In this document: positions 51,301 through 59,490 of the stretch, piece after piece
Layout of the letters: every line of letters starts with the position of its first letter
How positions within the stretch are numbered: the stretch's first letter is position 1
Assembly: GCA_905221605.1 (NCBI GenBank)
Contig: CAJNDS010002068.1
Coordinates: forward strand, 1,236,251 to 1,300,250
Reading direction: 5' to 3'
From: Symbiodinium natans
Lineage: Eukaryota; Sar; Dinophyceae; Suessiales; Symbiodiniaceae
DNA: 64,000 nt
Notes under the pieces: generated by a model
Database searches by the model: none
What the model was told of the DNA's origin: nothing
Seen by the model: the letters and a program-made list of their open reading frames with translations, nothing else
Program-made: the position numbers and the translations under genes

Positions 51301-52029
51301 AACTGCTTCCGAGTGCAACAAGGCCAGGCAATCATAAGCGAGGCGGTTAGAGGTTTCTTCCCAAAGAGCCCAATACCCCTTAAGTAATGTACCTTTGGAC
51401 CATACTAAGGAGTGCTTTATCAGTTATGGCGTTTTCTTGAGTTCAAGGGTGTTGGGCTCTCTGGGTTCTCATGAATGGAGGTGCTTTCCTCTTACTGGCT
51501 CAAAACCCAACGTTTCAACTTTTGGGCTTCTTATAAGGTAGTTTATTCAAAGTTTCAACTTGTATTTCCTTGGGTTTTGGGCCAGTAAGTCCTTAACTCA
51601 GAAAAAGACCTGAGCCAGATATAGGCCACCGTAGCGAAGGTTTAAGGTTTAGTGTTTAGGGACGCCACACCCCTACCAAGGCGTCGGGCTATTGGGATCT
51701 AGGATTGACCTGGGACTCTATGTATCTACAGCTTAGTAGTAACTCCCTTATTTAGGTAAGGTATAACCCAACTATTAGTACGTATATAGGGTCCCAGGGA
51801 GGGACGAAACGGCAGTTCCCTCGATTATGGCACCTTGTTTGGATCCCCTATAGAATCCGGGACCCGAAGATACAAAGGCACCCGAATTTCGAGAACTACC
51901 CTAAACCCTAAACCCTAAACCCTAAACCCTAAACCCTTGACCCTTATCCCTAAACCCTAAACCCAGACAAAGCCCAAACATCCCGACAGGTCTGCAAGCC
52001 TTCTACAAGGGGGCAGAGGCGCGAGCAGC
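40504..52029 (+). CDS. multi-exon gene: GT-A glycosyltransferase, TET-associated glycosyltransferase (TAGT)-like
   Basis: Joining 40504..40559, 40925..40985, 43143..~43201, 43947..43996, 44892..~45020, 46376..46452, 47231..47295, 49070..49131, 49508..49527, 50285..50320, 51282..51345 and 51990..52029 gives one almost continuous frame. Its hallmarks appear in order: NVVLFVADEEE, MAQRNFIVRYYDEG, YIVSLDDDLSD (metal-binding DDD), SAFIWGLNTS, SSRNGEINGFC, YGFLNRHNEALQPSV, DAERSVR, YFKHDGILLRY, SATRPGNHK, GGLQAFYKG. I recall these from dinoflagellate proteins annotated as TAGT. Introns are 0.2-2.9 kb, filled with telomere-like repeats and small elements, with GT, GC, GA or GG donors. Exon joins near 43,201, 45,020 and 51,282 are unresolved; start and end of the gene are not placed. 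It may transfer a sugar to a hydroxymethylated base, by family inference only. Confidence 0.62.
40925..40985 (+). CDS. TAGT-like gene, exon b
   Basis: VPPENVVLFVADEEESRRYQ; acceptor CTTCATCAG; GT donor CCAG|GTGGGG. The strand-plus-acidic pattern is typical of the family. Confidence 0.62.
41130..42081 (+). mobile_element. 952-bp terminal-inverted-repeat element with a giant internal hairpin (in intron b)
   Basis: Ends GGCGGTGCAAGATTTCCT and its complement pair at 30 of 31 bases. A third copy of the motif lies at 41,196-41,222. Inside, arms 41,475-41,650 and 41,715-41,875 are largely complementary, built of AACGTTGACTGT units, around a loop of about 65 bases. No transposase. A roughly 100-base relative is at 56,416-56,512. 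Confidence 0.78.
42195..42722 (+). repeat. compound trinucleotide/hexanucleotide microsatellite
   Basis: Runs of AGTAAC, AGT, AGC, CGT and CGTACTAGTA-type units. Long open frames on both strands here are repeat artefacts. Confidence 0.95.
43143..43201 (+). CDS. TAGT-like gene, exon c
   Basis: EALKSTCWRTAAIVVGEPG after CCTGACAG. A consensus donor GAG|GTAAGG at 43,210 exists, but frame with exon d needs an end leaving two bases, for example 43,201. Confidence 0.52.
43947..43996 (+). CDS. TAGT-like gene, exon d
   Basis: GIMAQRNFIVRYYDE plus one base; GC donor (GAAG|GCTCCG). Joined to exon e it reads YYDEGEYIVSLDDDL without a gap. Confidence 0.6.
44892..45020 (+). CDS. TAGT-like gene, exon e (DDD motif)
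   Basis: EYIVSLDDDLSDIFW, then GERLLQLPDGVFEKIVFHAY. CCCTAAACCCGCAG on the left, TTTAGGG array on the right; exact 3' end within 45,013-45,023 uncertain. Confidence 0.6.
45023..45101 (+). repeat. TTTAGGG array
   Basis: About ten perfect units starting at the exon e border. Confidence 0.95.
45324..45378 (+). repeat. GA microsatellite
   Basis: About 27 GA dinucleotides with minor breaks. Confidence 0.95.
45469..45540 (+). CDS. KptA/Tpt1-like coding fragment inside the TAGT-like gene
   Basis: The frame DKQRFEPVNEDG then VDYVRATQGHSRES matches the Tpt1 core (DKQRFE...IRANQGHS). It is open upstream to about 45,378 and follows GTGACTCAG. It lies on the same strand between exons e and f of another gene, so it is either a nested/duplicated exon or a remnant. 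Confidence 0.5.
45631..45740 (+). mobile_element. inverted-repeat element, family D
   Basis: GGGTAGTTCTC... and ...GAGAACTACCC ends; relatives at 31,697 and 62,965. Confidence 0.65.
46169..46318 (+). mobile_element. inverted-repeat element, family B
   Basis: AGGGTGGTTATATGGTCCCT and the near-complement GGGACCATGAAACTCCCC; relative at 38,121. Confidence 0.62.
46376..46452 (+). CDS. TAGT-like gene, exon f
   Basis: AMKQESAFIWGLNTSARGAY then FEGL. With GC donor (TAGG|GCGGAG) it joins exon g as GLGNPLTLWSDG. Confidence 0.58.
46453..47230 (+). other. intron of the TAGT-like gene with family-C elements
   Basis: CCCTAAA and TTTAGGG tracts, two overlapping family-C elements (about 46,830-46,985), poly-C at 47,080. 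A block at 46,553-46,652 is open (PFGWQKLFVFVFLTRH) but does not fit between exons f and g. Confidence 0.5.
47231..47295 (+). CDS. TAGT-like gene, exon g
   Basis: NPLTLWSDGISSRNGEINGF then C. The acceptor GTCTCCGAG is weak; a family-C-like element begins near 47,312 right after the exon. Confidence 0.58.
47296..49069 (+). other. long intron of the TAGT-like gene
   Basis: TTTAGGG array at 47,580-47,628. A possible alternative exon at 47,734 (EVSCGGDKNPRRFAAYESL) follows a strong acceptor but does not fit between exons g and h. Family-L inverted-repeat element at about 47,986-48,217. G/C-homopolymer-rich block 48,480-48,770. CCCTAAA array just before 49,070. Confidence 0.5.
49070..49131 (+). 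CDS. TAGT-like gene, exon h
   Basis: YGFLNRHNEALQPSVADCTE. Ending before GCAGGTATAGGG (GC donor) gives CTEDAERSVR with exon i; the GT donor four bases on would break frame. Confidence 0.65.
49508..49527 (+). CDS. TAGT-like gene, 20-base exon i
   Basis: DAERSVR: TATCCAG acceptor and GCG|GTGCTG donor (GT); its last two bases plus G of exon j restore Arg in SVRYFKHDG. Confidence 0.6.
50150..50272 (+). mobile_element. inverted-repeat element, family H, abutting exon j
   Basis: ACGGTGGGGCCCCCTTACTA at one end and the near-complement GGGGGCCCCACCCTGT at the other; ends 13 bases before the exon. Confidence 0.65.
50285..50320 (+). CDS. TAGT-like gene, exon j
   Basis: YFKHDGILLRY. Acceptor GCCCAAG; followed by GACTCCC, a GA donor if spliced at TACAG. 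Confidence 0.6.
51282..51345 (+). CDS. TAGT-like gene, exon k
   Basis: LLPSATRPGNHKRG after GGGGCGCAG; GT donor GGCG|GTTAGA. The last base plus exon l gives the GGLQ motif. 5' junction to exon j unresolved. Confidence 0.5.
51346..51989 (+). other. intron of the TAGT-like gene
   Basis: Family-C element 51,361-51,466, family-I inverted-repeat element about 51,705-51,795, CCCTAAA array at 51,898-51,935. No separate gene seen. Confidence 0.55.
51990..52029 (+). CDS. TAGT-like gene, exon l
   Basis: LQAFYKGAEARA between TCCCGACAG and a consensus donor GC|GTAAGC. Confidence 0.52.
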
Positions 52030-52617
52030 GTAAGCTGGAGCGGTAGGTGAAGCTGGGTTTAGGGTTTCGGGTTTAGGTTTAGAGTTTAGGGTTCAGGGTT
52101 TAGGGTGTAGGGTTTAGGGCTTGCCAAAGAGTTTGGGGCCTCTTAGCGGCAGACACCTCCATTATGGCAGATGGTGAACTTTGGGTAAGCGCGGGGGAAT
52201 CACAGTGTTCCTTGCGGGAGTTTTCTGTGGCTGGTTTCAGGCAGCCAGGGTTGAGAACCCTGAGCCCTATAAACACGAAAAGCTGGAGTAGGGATTGGAG
52301 GCTGGAACCCTCAATACCTTAAGCCTAAGCCTTAAGCCCTAAACCCTAAGCCTCAACCCCGAAACCCGAAGCCCGAAGCCCTACGGACCTTATCACCCCA
52401 CAGATCATAAGAACCCGAAGCCCCGAAACCAAAACTTAGGGTTTAGGGTCTAGGGCTTGGAGTACTTAGACCCCAAACACTTTAAAGCCCGAAAGTCTAC
52501 ACCTAACACCCCTCAAACCGTGACACCCTCTGGCCCTTAAGCGCCCCAAACCTTAAAGCCTAAACCCTCAATCCTGAAGCCTAAAGCCCTTTGGCCCCCA
52601 AGCGCTCCCCAAAAAAG
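52030..52617 (+). other. intron-like tract
   Basis: A piece at 52,152-52,190 with GTAAGC donor is open (TSIMADGELW or PPLWQMVNFG), possibly another exon; the rest is telomere-like repeat and unique DNA. Confidence 0.4.
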
Positions 52618-52678
52618 GACCGGAAGCAGCATGAGCTAGAGGCTGCGGCCAAACTCAGGACTGAATTCCTGCTTCAAG
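52618..52678 (+). CDS. candidate exon, perhaps C-terminal part of the TAGT-like protein
   Basis: Frame DRKQHELEAAAKLRTEFLLQ, helical and charged; followed by GGGGCTCGGGG/TTTAGGG. Assignment to the gene upstream is a guess. Confidence 0.42.
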
Positions 52679-53783
52679 GGGCTCGGGGTTTAGGGTTTAG
52701 GGTTTAGGGTTTAGGGTTTAGGCTTAGGGTTTAGGGTTTAGGGGTTTAGGGGTGTCGGGTTTAGGGTGTAGGGTTTAGGGCCCGTTTTGGGTGGAAATCT
52801 TCGGAATGAGGTGGGTTTCAGGGCTCTAGGTCTTCAGGGAGTTTAGGGCGTTAGGGCTTTTAGGGTTTTAGGTTAGTTTTTTTAGGTTTTTAGGGTTTTG
52901 GGGCTCTAGGGTTTGGGGTTTTCGGGCTGAGGCTATTTTACGGTTTCGGGGATCAGGGGTTTTAGGATTTTGGGCTCTTGGGTGTAAGGTTTAGGGTTGC
53001 CCATAGGGTCTCGAGGTTTTTCAGGCTTTGGCCAGATGGTCCCCCCAACCCTGGGTCTGGGGGTTAGCGTTTGAGGGTTTAGGGGCTGGTTCGTAGCAGG
53101 ACATGAGGGAGTAAGTTTTTTTCTGATCCCCCAACATACACCCTTCAATGTCTTGTATCCGGGAGGATTTAAGGTTTCTGGCTTCAGGGCTGCCACACAC
53201 CACAGTTTTATGGGTTATGCTGTTATGCCTTCTAAGTAAGGGTAGCTACTCCCAAACTGTAGGCAGATAGAGTCCAAGGTAACCCTAAAGCCTAAAGCCT
53301 AAAGCCTAAAGCCTAAAGCCTAAAGCCTAAAGCCTAAAGCTTACGAGCACAGTGGTTAGGTTTAGGGATCAAGGGTTCAAACCCCGCACCCTAAACCCTA
53401 AGACCCTGCGACCCTAGAACCCTAAAACCCTAAATTTATAGAGCTCTTAGGGGGGAGGGGGGTTCATGGGGGTAGGGGAATCTTAGGGAAGCTTAGGGAG
53501 CCTTAGGGAGTAGGGGGGGAGTACTGCGGAACCTTGGGTTAAATACCCCCTTGAACCCCCCCCCCCTCCCTTAAGAACCCGATGAGACATCCCAGACCCC
53601 AATCCCCCGAAATCCCGCAAGTCCTAATCCCTATGCCTTTTAGTGGGGTTCAACACCTGAAGCCGTGGTGTCCTTTTGTGTCCTGCTAAACCCTATAAAC
53701 CCTATAAACCCTAAGCCCTAAGCCCTAAATCCTAAACCCTAAACCCAAGGCCTAAACCTTAATCCCTAAACCCCAACCTGCAG
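52679..53783 (+). other. TTTAGGG-rich tract with small elements
   Basis: TTTAGGG patches to 53,080, a family-M inverted-repeat element near 53,203-53,272, seven-base CCTAAAG repeats at 53,283-53,341, family-J element about 53,437-53,586, CCCTAAA before the next exon. Confidence 0.55.
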
Positions 53784-53817
53784 GAAGCTGTTCCCGGGCT
53801 TTTTCGCTGAGCACTGA
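53784..53817 (+). CDS. candidate terminal exon
   Basis: After CCAACCTGCAG the frame KLFPGFFAEH ends at TGA 53,815. Possibly the end of the gene upstream. Confidence 0.33.
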
Positions 53818-54114
53818 CCTCAGCACTGTTGCCTGTTTTGCCAGCTTTCCCAGAAACTCAAATAACCCCCTTAATTCAGGAATTCCCTAAATTGTACAAG
53901 AGAAGAATCGTAGTACCAGAGTTTAGCAATCGAGTAGCATAACAATAGACTACTAGAACAATGGAATAAGAAAACGAGAAAATAGATTTAAGAAAAGCTA
54001 AAAAACAACTAAAACAAAAAACAACAAACTATTTAACACAATGAGACAAAACTGGATAATGGAGTCTCTGGGTTGCCAGAGCCGTGCTATGGAACCTAGA
54101 CCAGAAACCCGAAA
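53818..54114 (+). other. AT-richer unique DNA
   Basis: Contains AAGAAAACGAGAAAATAG-type A-rich sequence; no gene seen. Confidence 0.4.
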
Positions 54115-54542
54115 TTCTAAACCCTGAACCTTAAACCCTAAAACCTAGACCCTGAACCCTGCACCTTAAGAAGCCCTAAGCAAGCCCTAAACCCAAAGCC
54201 TACACCTTAGGAAGCCCTAAACCCTAAAACCTAGACCCTGAACCCTGCACCTTAAGAAGCCCTAAACCCCAAAGCCTGGCGCTATAAGGAAGCCCTAAAC
54301 CCAAAGCCTACCTTAGGAAGCTCTGAACCCTAAAACCTAGGGACCTAGACCCTGAACCCTGCACCTTAAGGAAGCCCTAAACCCCAAACCCTGGCACCTT
54401 AAGGAAGCCCTAAACCCTAAATGCTGGACCCTGAACCCTGCACCTTAAGAAGCCCTAATCCCCAAAGCCTGGCAGCTTAGGGAAGCCCTGAACCCCACAA
54501 CCCAGTCCCCAAAGCCTGGCACCTTAAGGAGCTTTAAACCCC
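54115..54542 (+). repeat. complex satellite derived from CCCTAAA
   Basis: Repeating phrases AACCTAGACCCTGAACCCTG and CACCTTAAGAAGCCCTAA in units of about 60-70 bases; continues at 54,916-54,967 and about 55,385-56,030. Confidence 0.85.
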
Positions 54543-54915
54543 TATATATATATATTATATATATTATATATATTATATATATTATATATATTATATATAT
54601 TATGTATATTATATATATTATATATATTATATATATTATATATATTATATATATTATATATATTATATATATTATATATATTATATATATTATATATAAT
54701 TATATATATTATATTATATATATATTTATATTATATATATTATATATATTATATATATTATATATATTATATATATTATATATATTATATATATTATATA
54801 TATTATATTATATATATATATTATATATATATATATATTATATATATTATATACATATTATATATATTATATATATATATTATATATATATATATATTAT
54901 ATATATATATATATT
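54543..54915 (+). repeat. TATATATTA microsatellite
   Basis: About 370 bases of TATATATTATA-type repeat interrupting the satellite. Open frames here are artefacts. Confidence 0.97.
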
Positions 54916-54961
54916 AAAGCCTACACCTTAGGAAGCCCTAAACCCTAAAACCTAGACCCTG

Positions 54962-55405
54962 AACCCTGCACAGAGAGCCGCTCCAGTACTTGCAGGGGAC
55001 TTCAACTCCTCCCTCCGCCCTTCCCCTCCAAATGTAGGAGGAGTGGTTCCAGCAGGCACGGCACGCTCAAAGCCAGTCCAGAAGCAGTTCCAGAAGTTTC
55101 TCCAGCGAAACAACCTCGTGGCGCTTAACACATGGCAGGGCAGGAAGGCCTGTACCTTCATCTCCGCGCAAGGCTCCTCTCAAATAGATTTCCTACTCAC
55201 GACCCAGCAGCATGCGAGACCGCAGGCCAGAGCGGTTCAGGTGCGAGAAGGTTTTCTGCTTGGTGCCTGGCGCAAGGGCGGATACCATAAGCCACTCAGC
55301 ACCTCCATTCCACTGCTCCGAATATGGAAGCGAAACCTGCAGAAGGGCTTCGCTCTAAACAGGAGCGCCTTATTGCACAGCATGTCAGGTCTAAACCCCA
55401 AAGCC
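54962..55405 (+). pseudogene. LINE-type apurinic endonuclease fragment
   Basis: The frame reads APVLAGDFNSSLRPS (catalytic GDFN), RKACTFISAQGSSQIDFLL, and GYHKPLSTSI at the SDH-like position: an endonuclease/exonuclease/phosphatase fold as in non-LTR retrotransposons. The N-terminal catalytic Asn/Glu part and the RT are missing and satellite repeats flank it on both sides, so it is a dead fragment. Confidence 0.68.
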
Positions 55406-56030
55406 TGGCACCCCGAAACCCCAAAGCCTACACCTTAGGAAGCCCTAAACCCTAAAACCTAGACCCTGAACCCTGCACCTTAAGAAACCCTAATCCCCAA
55501 ACCCTGGCATTTTAAGGAAGCCCTCAACCCTAAGCCCTGCACCTTAGGAAGCTCTGAACCCTATAACCTAGACCCTGAGCCCTGCACCTTAAGAAGCCCT
55601 AAGCCCCAAAGCCTGGCAGCTTAAGAAGCCCTCAACCCTAAGCCCTACACCTTAGGAAGCCCTAAACCCTAAAACCTAGACCCTGAACCCTACACCTTAA
55701 GAAGCCCTAATCCCCAAAGCCAAGCCCTGCCCCTAAAACCTAAAACCTAGACCCTGAACCCTGCACCTGAAGAAGCGTTAATCCCCAAACCCTGGCACTT
55801 TAAGGAAGCCCTAAACCCCAAAGCCTACACCTTAGGAAGCCCTAAACCCTAAAACCTTGAACCCTGCACCTTAAGAAGCCCTAAACTCCAAAGCCTGGCA
55901 GCTTAAGAAGCCCTCAACCCTAAGCCCTACACCTTAGGAAGCCCTAAACCCTAAAACTTAGACCCTGAACCCTGCACCTTAAGAAGCCCTAAGCCCAAAA
56001 GCCTGGCACCTTAGGAAGCCCCCTAAGAAG
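55406..56030 (+). repeat. complex satellite, right block
   Basis: Same phrases as 54,115-54,542 (CACCTTAGGAAGCCCTAAAC, AAACCTAGACCCTGAACCC), about ten units, ending at a possible exon. Confidence 0.85.
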
Positions 56031-56120
56031 CTCAGGGAGAAGGCGGAGAAGCGGGCGGGCGCCGTCCACACCCTGAGCCTGAAGCCTCCCGGCATGGAGT
56101 GGGTTCTCGGACGCTGTGAG
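56031..56120 (+). CDS. candidate exon, product unknown
   Basis: Thirty whole codons: LREKAEKRAGAVHTLSLKPP then GMEWVLGRCE; ends GAG|GTTTAGGG (GT donor). Protein-like composition, family unknown. Confidence 0.5.
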
Positions 56121-56616
56121 GTTTAGGGTTTAGGGTTTAGGGTTTAGGGTTTAGGGTTTAGGGTTTAGGGTTTAGGGCTGGTAACGGGGATCTTGAACAC
56201 TGAGGGTTTGAGGTTTCGGGGAAGCCGAAAACCCTAAAGACTTGAATCCCTAGAGTTCTAAAGCCCAAAACCCGAAAGCCTGAAACCCTCGACCTAAACC
56301 CCGAAGCCCTAAAGCCCCAGAGAGGTGGTTTAAACCCCGAAGCCCTGGACCCTAACGCCTAACCCCAAACCCTGCACCCCCAATTTATGTAAACAGATAG
56401 CCCCCCAGCCCATACGGTGGATGGACGAAATCTTGCACCACCTTTCAAACAGGACCTCTGGCACTTTGGCCAATTGCGTGGTTCAAAAGCGGTGCAAGAT
56501 TTCGTCCACCCACAGTAGCAGTACCATCGGAGCTTAGGTAAACCCTAAATCAACCCTGAACCCTGAACCCTAAACCCTAAACCCTAAACCCTAAACCCTA
56601 AACCCTAAACTCACAG
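56121..56616 (+). other. intron with TTTAGGG start and CCCTAAA end
   Basis: TTTAGGG array, then a 97-base inverted-repeat element (56,416-56,512, relative of the 41,130 element), then CCCTAAA array and AAACTCACAG. Confidence 0.6.
56416..56512 (+). mobile_element. small inverted-repeat element related to the 952-bp element
   Basis: GGTGGATGGACGAAATCTTG on the left and its near-complement on the right. Confidence 0.7.
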
Positions 56617-56717
56617 AAAAGAGATTCCAGAGCCCAGGTTTCGCACCCCCAAGGGTGTGAAGTTGCCAGTGCGAGCTGCCGGGAACCTAGGGGAGCTTTC
56701 TGGAAGGCCGTAATTTG
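56617..56717 (+). CDS. candidate exon, product unknown
   Basis: KRDSRAQVSHPQGCEVASAS then CREPRGAFWKAVIW; ACTCACAG acceptor, TTTG|GTTTAGGG donor (GT). One of the longer convincing isolated exons. Confidence 0.48.
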
Positions 56718-57524
56718 GTTTAGGGTTTAGGGTTTAGGGTTTAGGACTTAGGGCTTAGGGTTTAGCGTTTAGGGTTTCGGGCCAGCTGGTCTCCAGAGAT
56801 CGTATTTTGGGATTAAGTTCATCAAAAATTTAAGGATGGACACTTATAAGGCACCATAGAGGCATAAATAGGGTTATATAGGAGAACATGATTCAGGGTA
56901 CCGTCTAGTTGTCCCTCCTTATATCCCTGAGATCTACATCGGGCCTACCAGCTCTGAAAGCCCACCTTTTAGGGTTATTAGGGTTTAGGGTTGAGGGTTT
57001 GGCCAACCTGCTTGGAGCTGAAAGCGCTTCGGGGACCCCCAGCGCTGGCGATTTTTGTTGATGTCCCTCGGGGCCGAACACGAGAAGAAACTCCACCAGC
57101 TGCAGGGGCTCTGCTCCCCCGAACGGGGCGGGGGTTGAAAAGGGGACACCGAAATCCCCTAAACCCTAAACCCCTCAACCCTAACTAAACCACCAGACGC
57201 CGGAAGCCTGCACAGCTAAACCCTAAACCCTAACTCTAAACAGCCCCCCCAAAACCCCTAAGCCCCAGCCCCAAACCTAAACTTCACAGCATCCCGAGCC
57301 TGCCTTCAAGCTGGTTCCCTGCGCCTTGCTCATCCCGAGGCCTCTCCCAAACCTCACACACTAGGGTTTCGGGCTTGGGGCTTAGGGTTTAGGGCTTTGG
57401 GTTTGTCAGGGTTGAGGCTCGACCCTCTAATCTCCAAATCCGAGAGCTGGCCCTGATCCCTCTAAGTGAAGCCCCACGGGGCCCAAGTCAAGAGGAGGGC
57501 TCCAAGGCCATTGTGGTGTAGTTG

Positions 57525-57555
<31 letters not shown>

Positions 57556-59424
57556 GCATAGTGGTATACATAGTATACATAGTATACATAGTATACATAG
57601 TATACATAGTATACATAGTATACATATACATAGTATACTAAGTAGGATTAGTTATAACTTCTAACTGTGTCCTTGTCGGTTATAATTTTACATTTTTATC
57701 TTATTAAATTACCAAAAAGAATAAAACTGATCATTTTAAATATACCCCCCCCCCAACACCGAACCAGACAAGGTATCGTTACCCGAAGTAGTTATTGCCA
57801 AGCTCATGACTACCCCGCCAACCTCAAAGTACTCCCCATCCCTGAACCTTCTAAATCCCTGGGCATTCAGGCTTGTGGGTCCAGGCTACAACCGCCGAAC
57901 CATGCAGCCGGAAAGCCCTGAAACCTAAACCCGAAAGCCGAAACCCGAAACCCTATCCCTAAACCCTAGACCCTAAACCCTAAACAGCAAGGGTCCAGGT
58001 GTCTCCTTAAGGAGGGTCCAGAATCTCCTCTGAGGCGAGCTCTTGGGCCGCTTTGGGCTCTCAGATCCTAAGTTTTTGGGCTCCCTATCGTGTCACGACC
58101 CCTGCGCGCATAGAACCCCTAGAGCCCTGAAACCCGAAGCCCGCCATACCACAGTTTAGTTTAGGGTTTAGGGTTTAGGGTTTAGGGTTTAGGGTTTAGG
58201 GAAACCATAAACCCGAAACGCCGCAAACTCTTTCAACCTCAACTCTCACCCCCCTCAGACTAGAAAGCGTGTGGGCTTTGTGACGAGAGTGCTGATGGGG
58301 ACACGGGGGTTTAGAGTTTATGGCAATTCGTAGGATTCACCCCCAGATCCTAGTGCTAGAACTTGGAGAGAACCTGAAAAGACTCACTTCAAAAGCACCC
58401 GAAGCCCCAAAAACCCTTCAGGATTTCGGGTTTTCGTGTCTTGCACCTTGAGCCCTCAAACCCTTGAAAGGGGTTTGGGGGTTGAGGGTTTAGGGTTGAG
58501 GGTTTAGGGTTCCGGGTTTAGGGTTTGGGGTTGAGGGTTTGGGGTTTGGGGTTTAGGGTTTAGGGTTTGGGGTTTAGGGTTTAGGGTTTGGGCTTCAGGG
58601 GGTTTAGGGTTTAGGGCTTAGGTATCTTGCAAGGTCACCGACTACATCACCCTTCAGAAGGCCTGGCCGGGACTAGGAGGTCAAGAGTTGAGGGTTTTAG
58701 GGTTTCGGGATCCAGGGATTTAGGGATTTAGGGTTTAGGGATTAGAGCTTGGGGTTTAGGGTTTAGGGTCATTTAGGATTTAGGGATTTAGGGTTTAGGG
58801 GTTAGGGTTTAGGGATTTAGGGATTTAGGGATTGAGGGTTCAGGGCTTAGGGTTTCGGGTTTGGGGTTTAGGGTTGAAGGTTTAGGGATTTAGGGATTTA
58901 GGATGTATATTAGGGTTTAGGGTTTAGACAAACAAGGAAAAGCCAACCATTGAGCTAAGCTTAAACCCTAAACCCGCTACAGCCCTAAACCCCGTACCTT
59001 AAAAAGCCCAACTTTGCACGGTCCTCCATGACAAAGCACGCCGCGGTAGCCCTGCAACACGCCGCAGGGTCGGCGGACCCTAAACCCTACTAAACCCTAA
59101 ACCCCAAACCCTTCGCCGATGATTCTAATACTAAATATACATGTCAAGGCCTGGAAAGACCTTAACAGCCGTGTGACCTTGTCTTGGAGGTTCATGTGTC
59201 GTTCTACGTAGGCTTACTACAACCCAAACCCTAAACCCCCAGACCCTAGACCCTAAACCCCAAACCCTGAACCCTGAACCCTATACCCTATACCCCAACC
59301 CCAAACCCTAAACCCTAACCCCAAACCCTAAACCCGAAACCCTAAACCCTAAACCCTAGCCCTAAACCCTAAACCCTAAACCCTAGCCCTAAACCCTAAA
59401 CCCTAAACCCTAAACCCCTGAAAG
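56718..59424 (+). other. intron-like tract
   Basis: Telomere-like patches throughout. A block at 57,003-57,130 is open in several frames (MSLGAEHEKKLHQLQ in one) without clear borders. TACATAGTA microsatellite 57,526-57,640. Long TTTAGGG/GGGATTTAGG tracts 58,470-58,930. A block at 59,000-59,075 reads MTKHAAVALQHAAG. No firm gene. Confidence 0.4.
57526..57640 (+). repeat. TATA / CATAGTATA microsatellite
   Basis: TA repeats followed by about seven nine-base CATAGTATA units. Confidence 0.93.
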
Positions 59425-59490
59425 GTGATCAAGGCAGAGACTGACGCCTTCAAGCGCGCGCCTCGCGCCAAGGAGGCCTTGGCGATCTGA
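59425..59490 (+). CDS. candidate terminal exon, product unknown
   Basis: After CCCTAAACCCCTGAAAG the frame VIKAETDAFKRAPRAKEALA then I ends at TGA 59,488; TTTAGGG follows 30 bases later. Lys/Ala-rich. Confidence 0.45.
   Translation: MIKAETDAFKRAPRAKEALAI

Noticed and set aside
54602-54931. 109-codon Ile/Tyr frame
   Set aside because: Product of the TATATATTA repeat.
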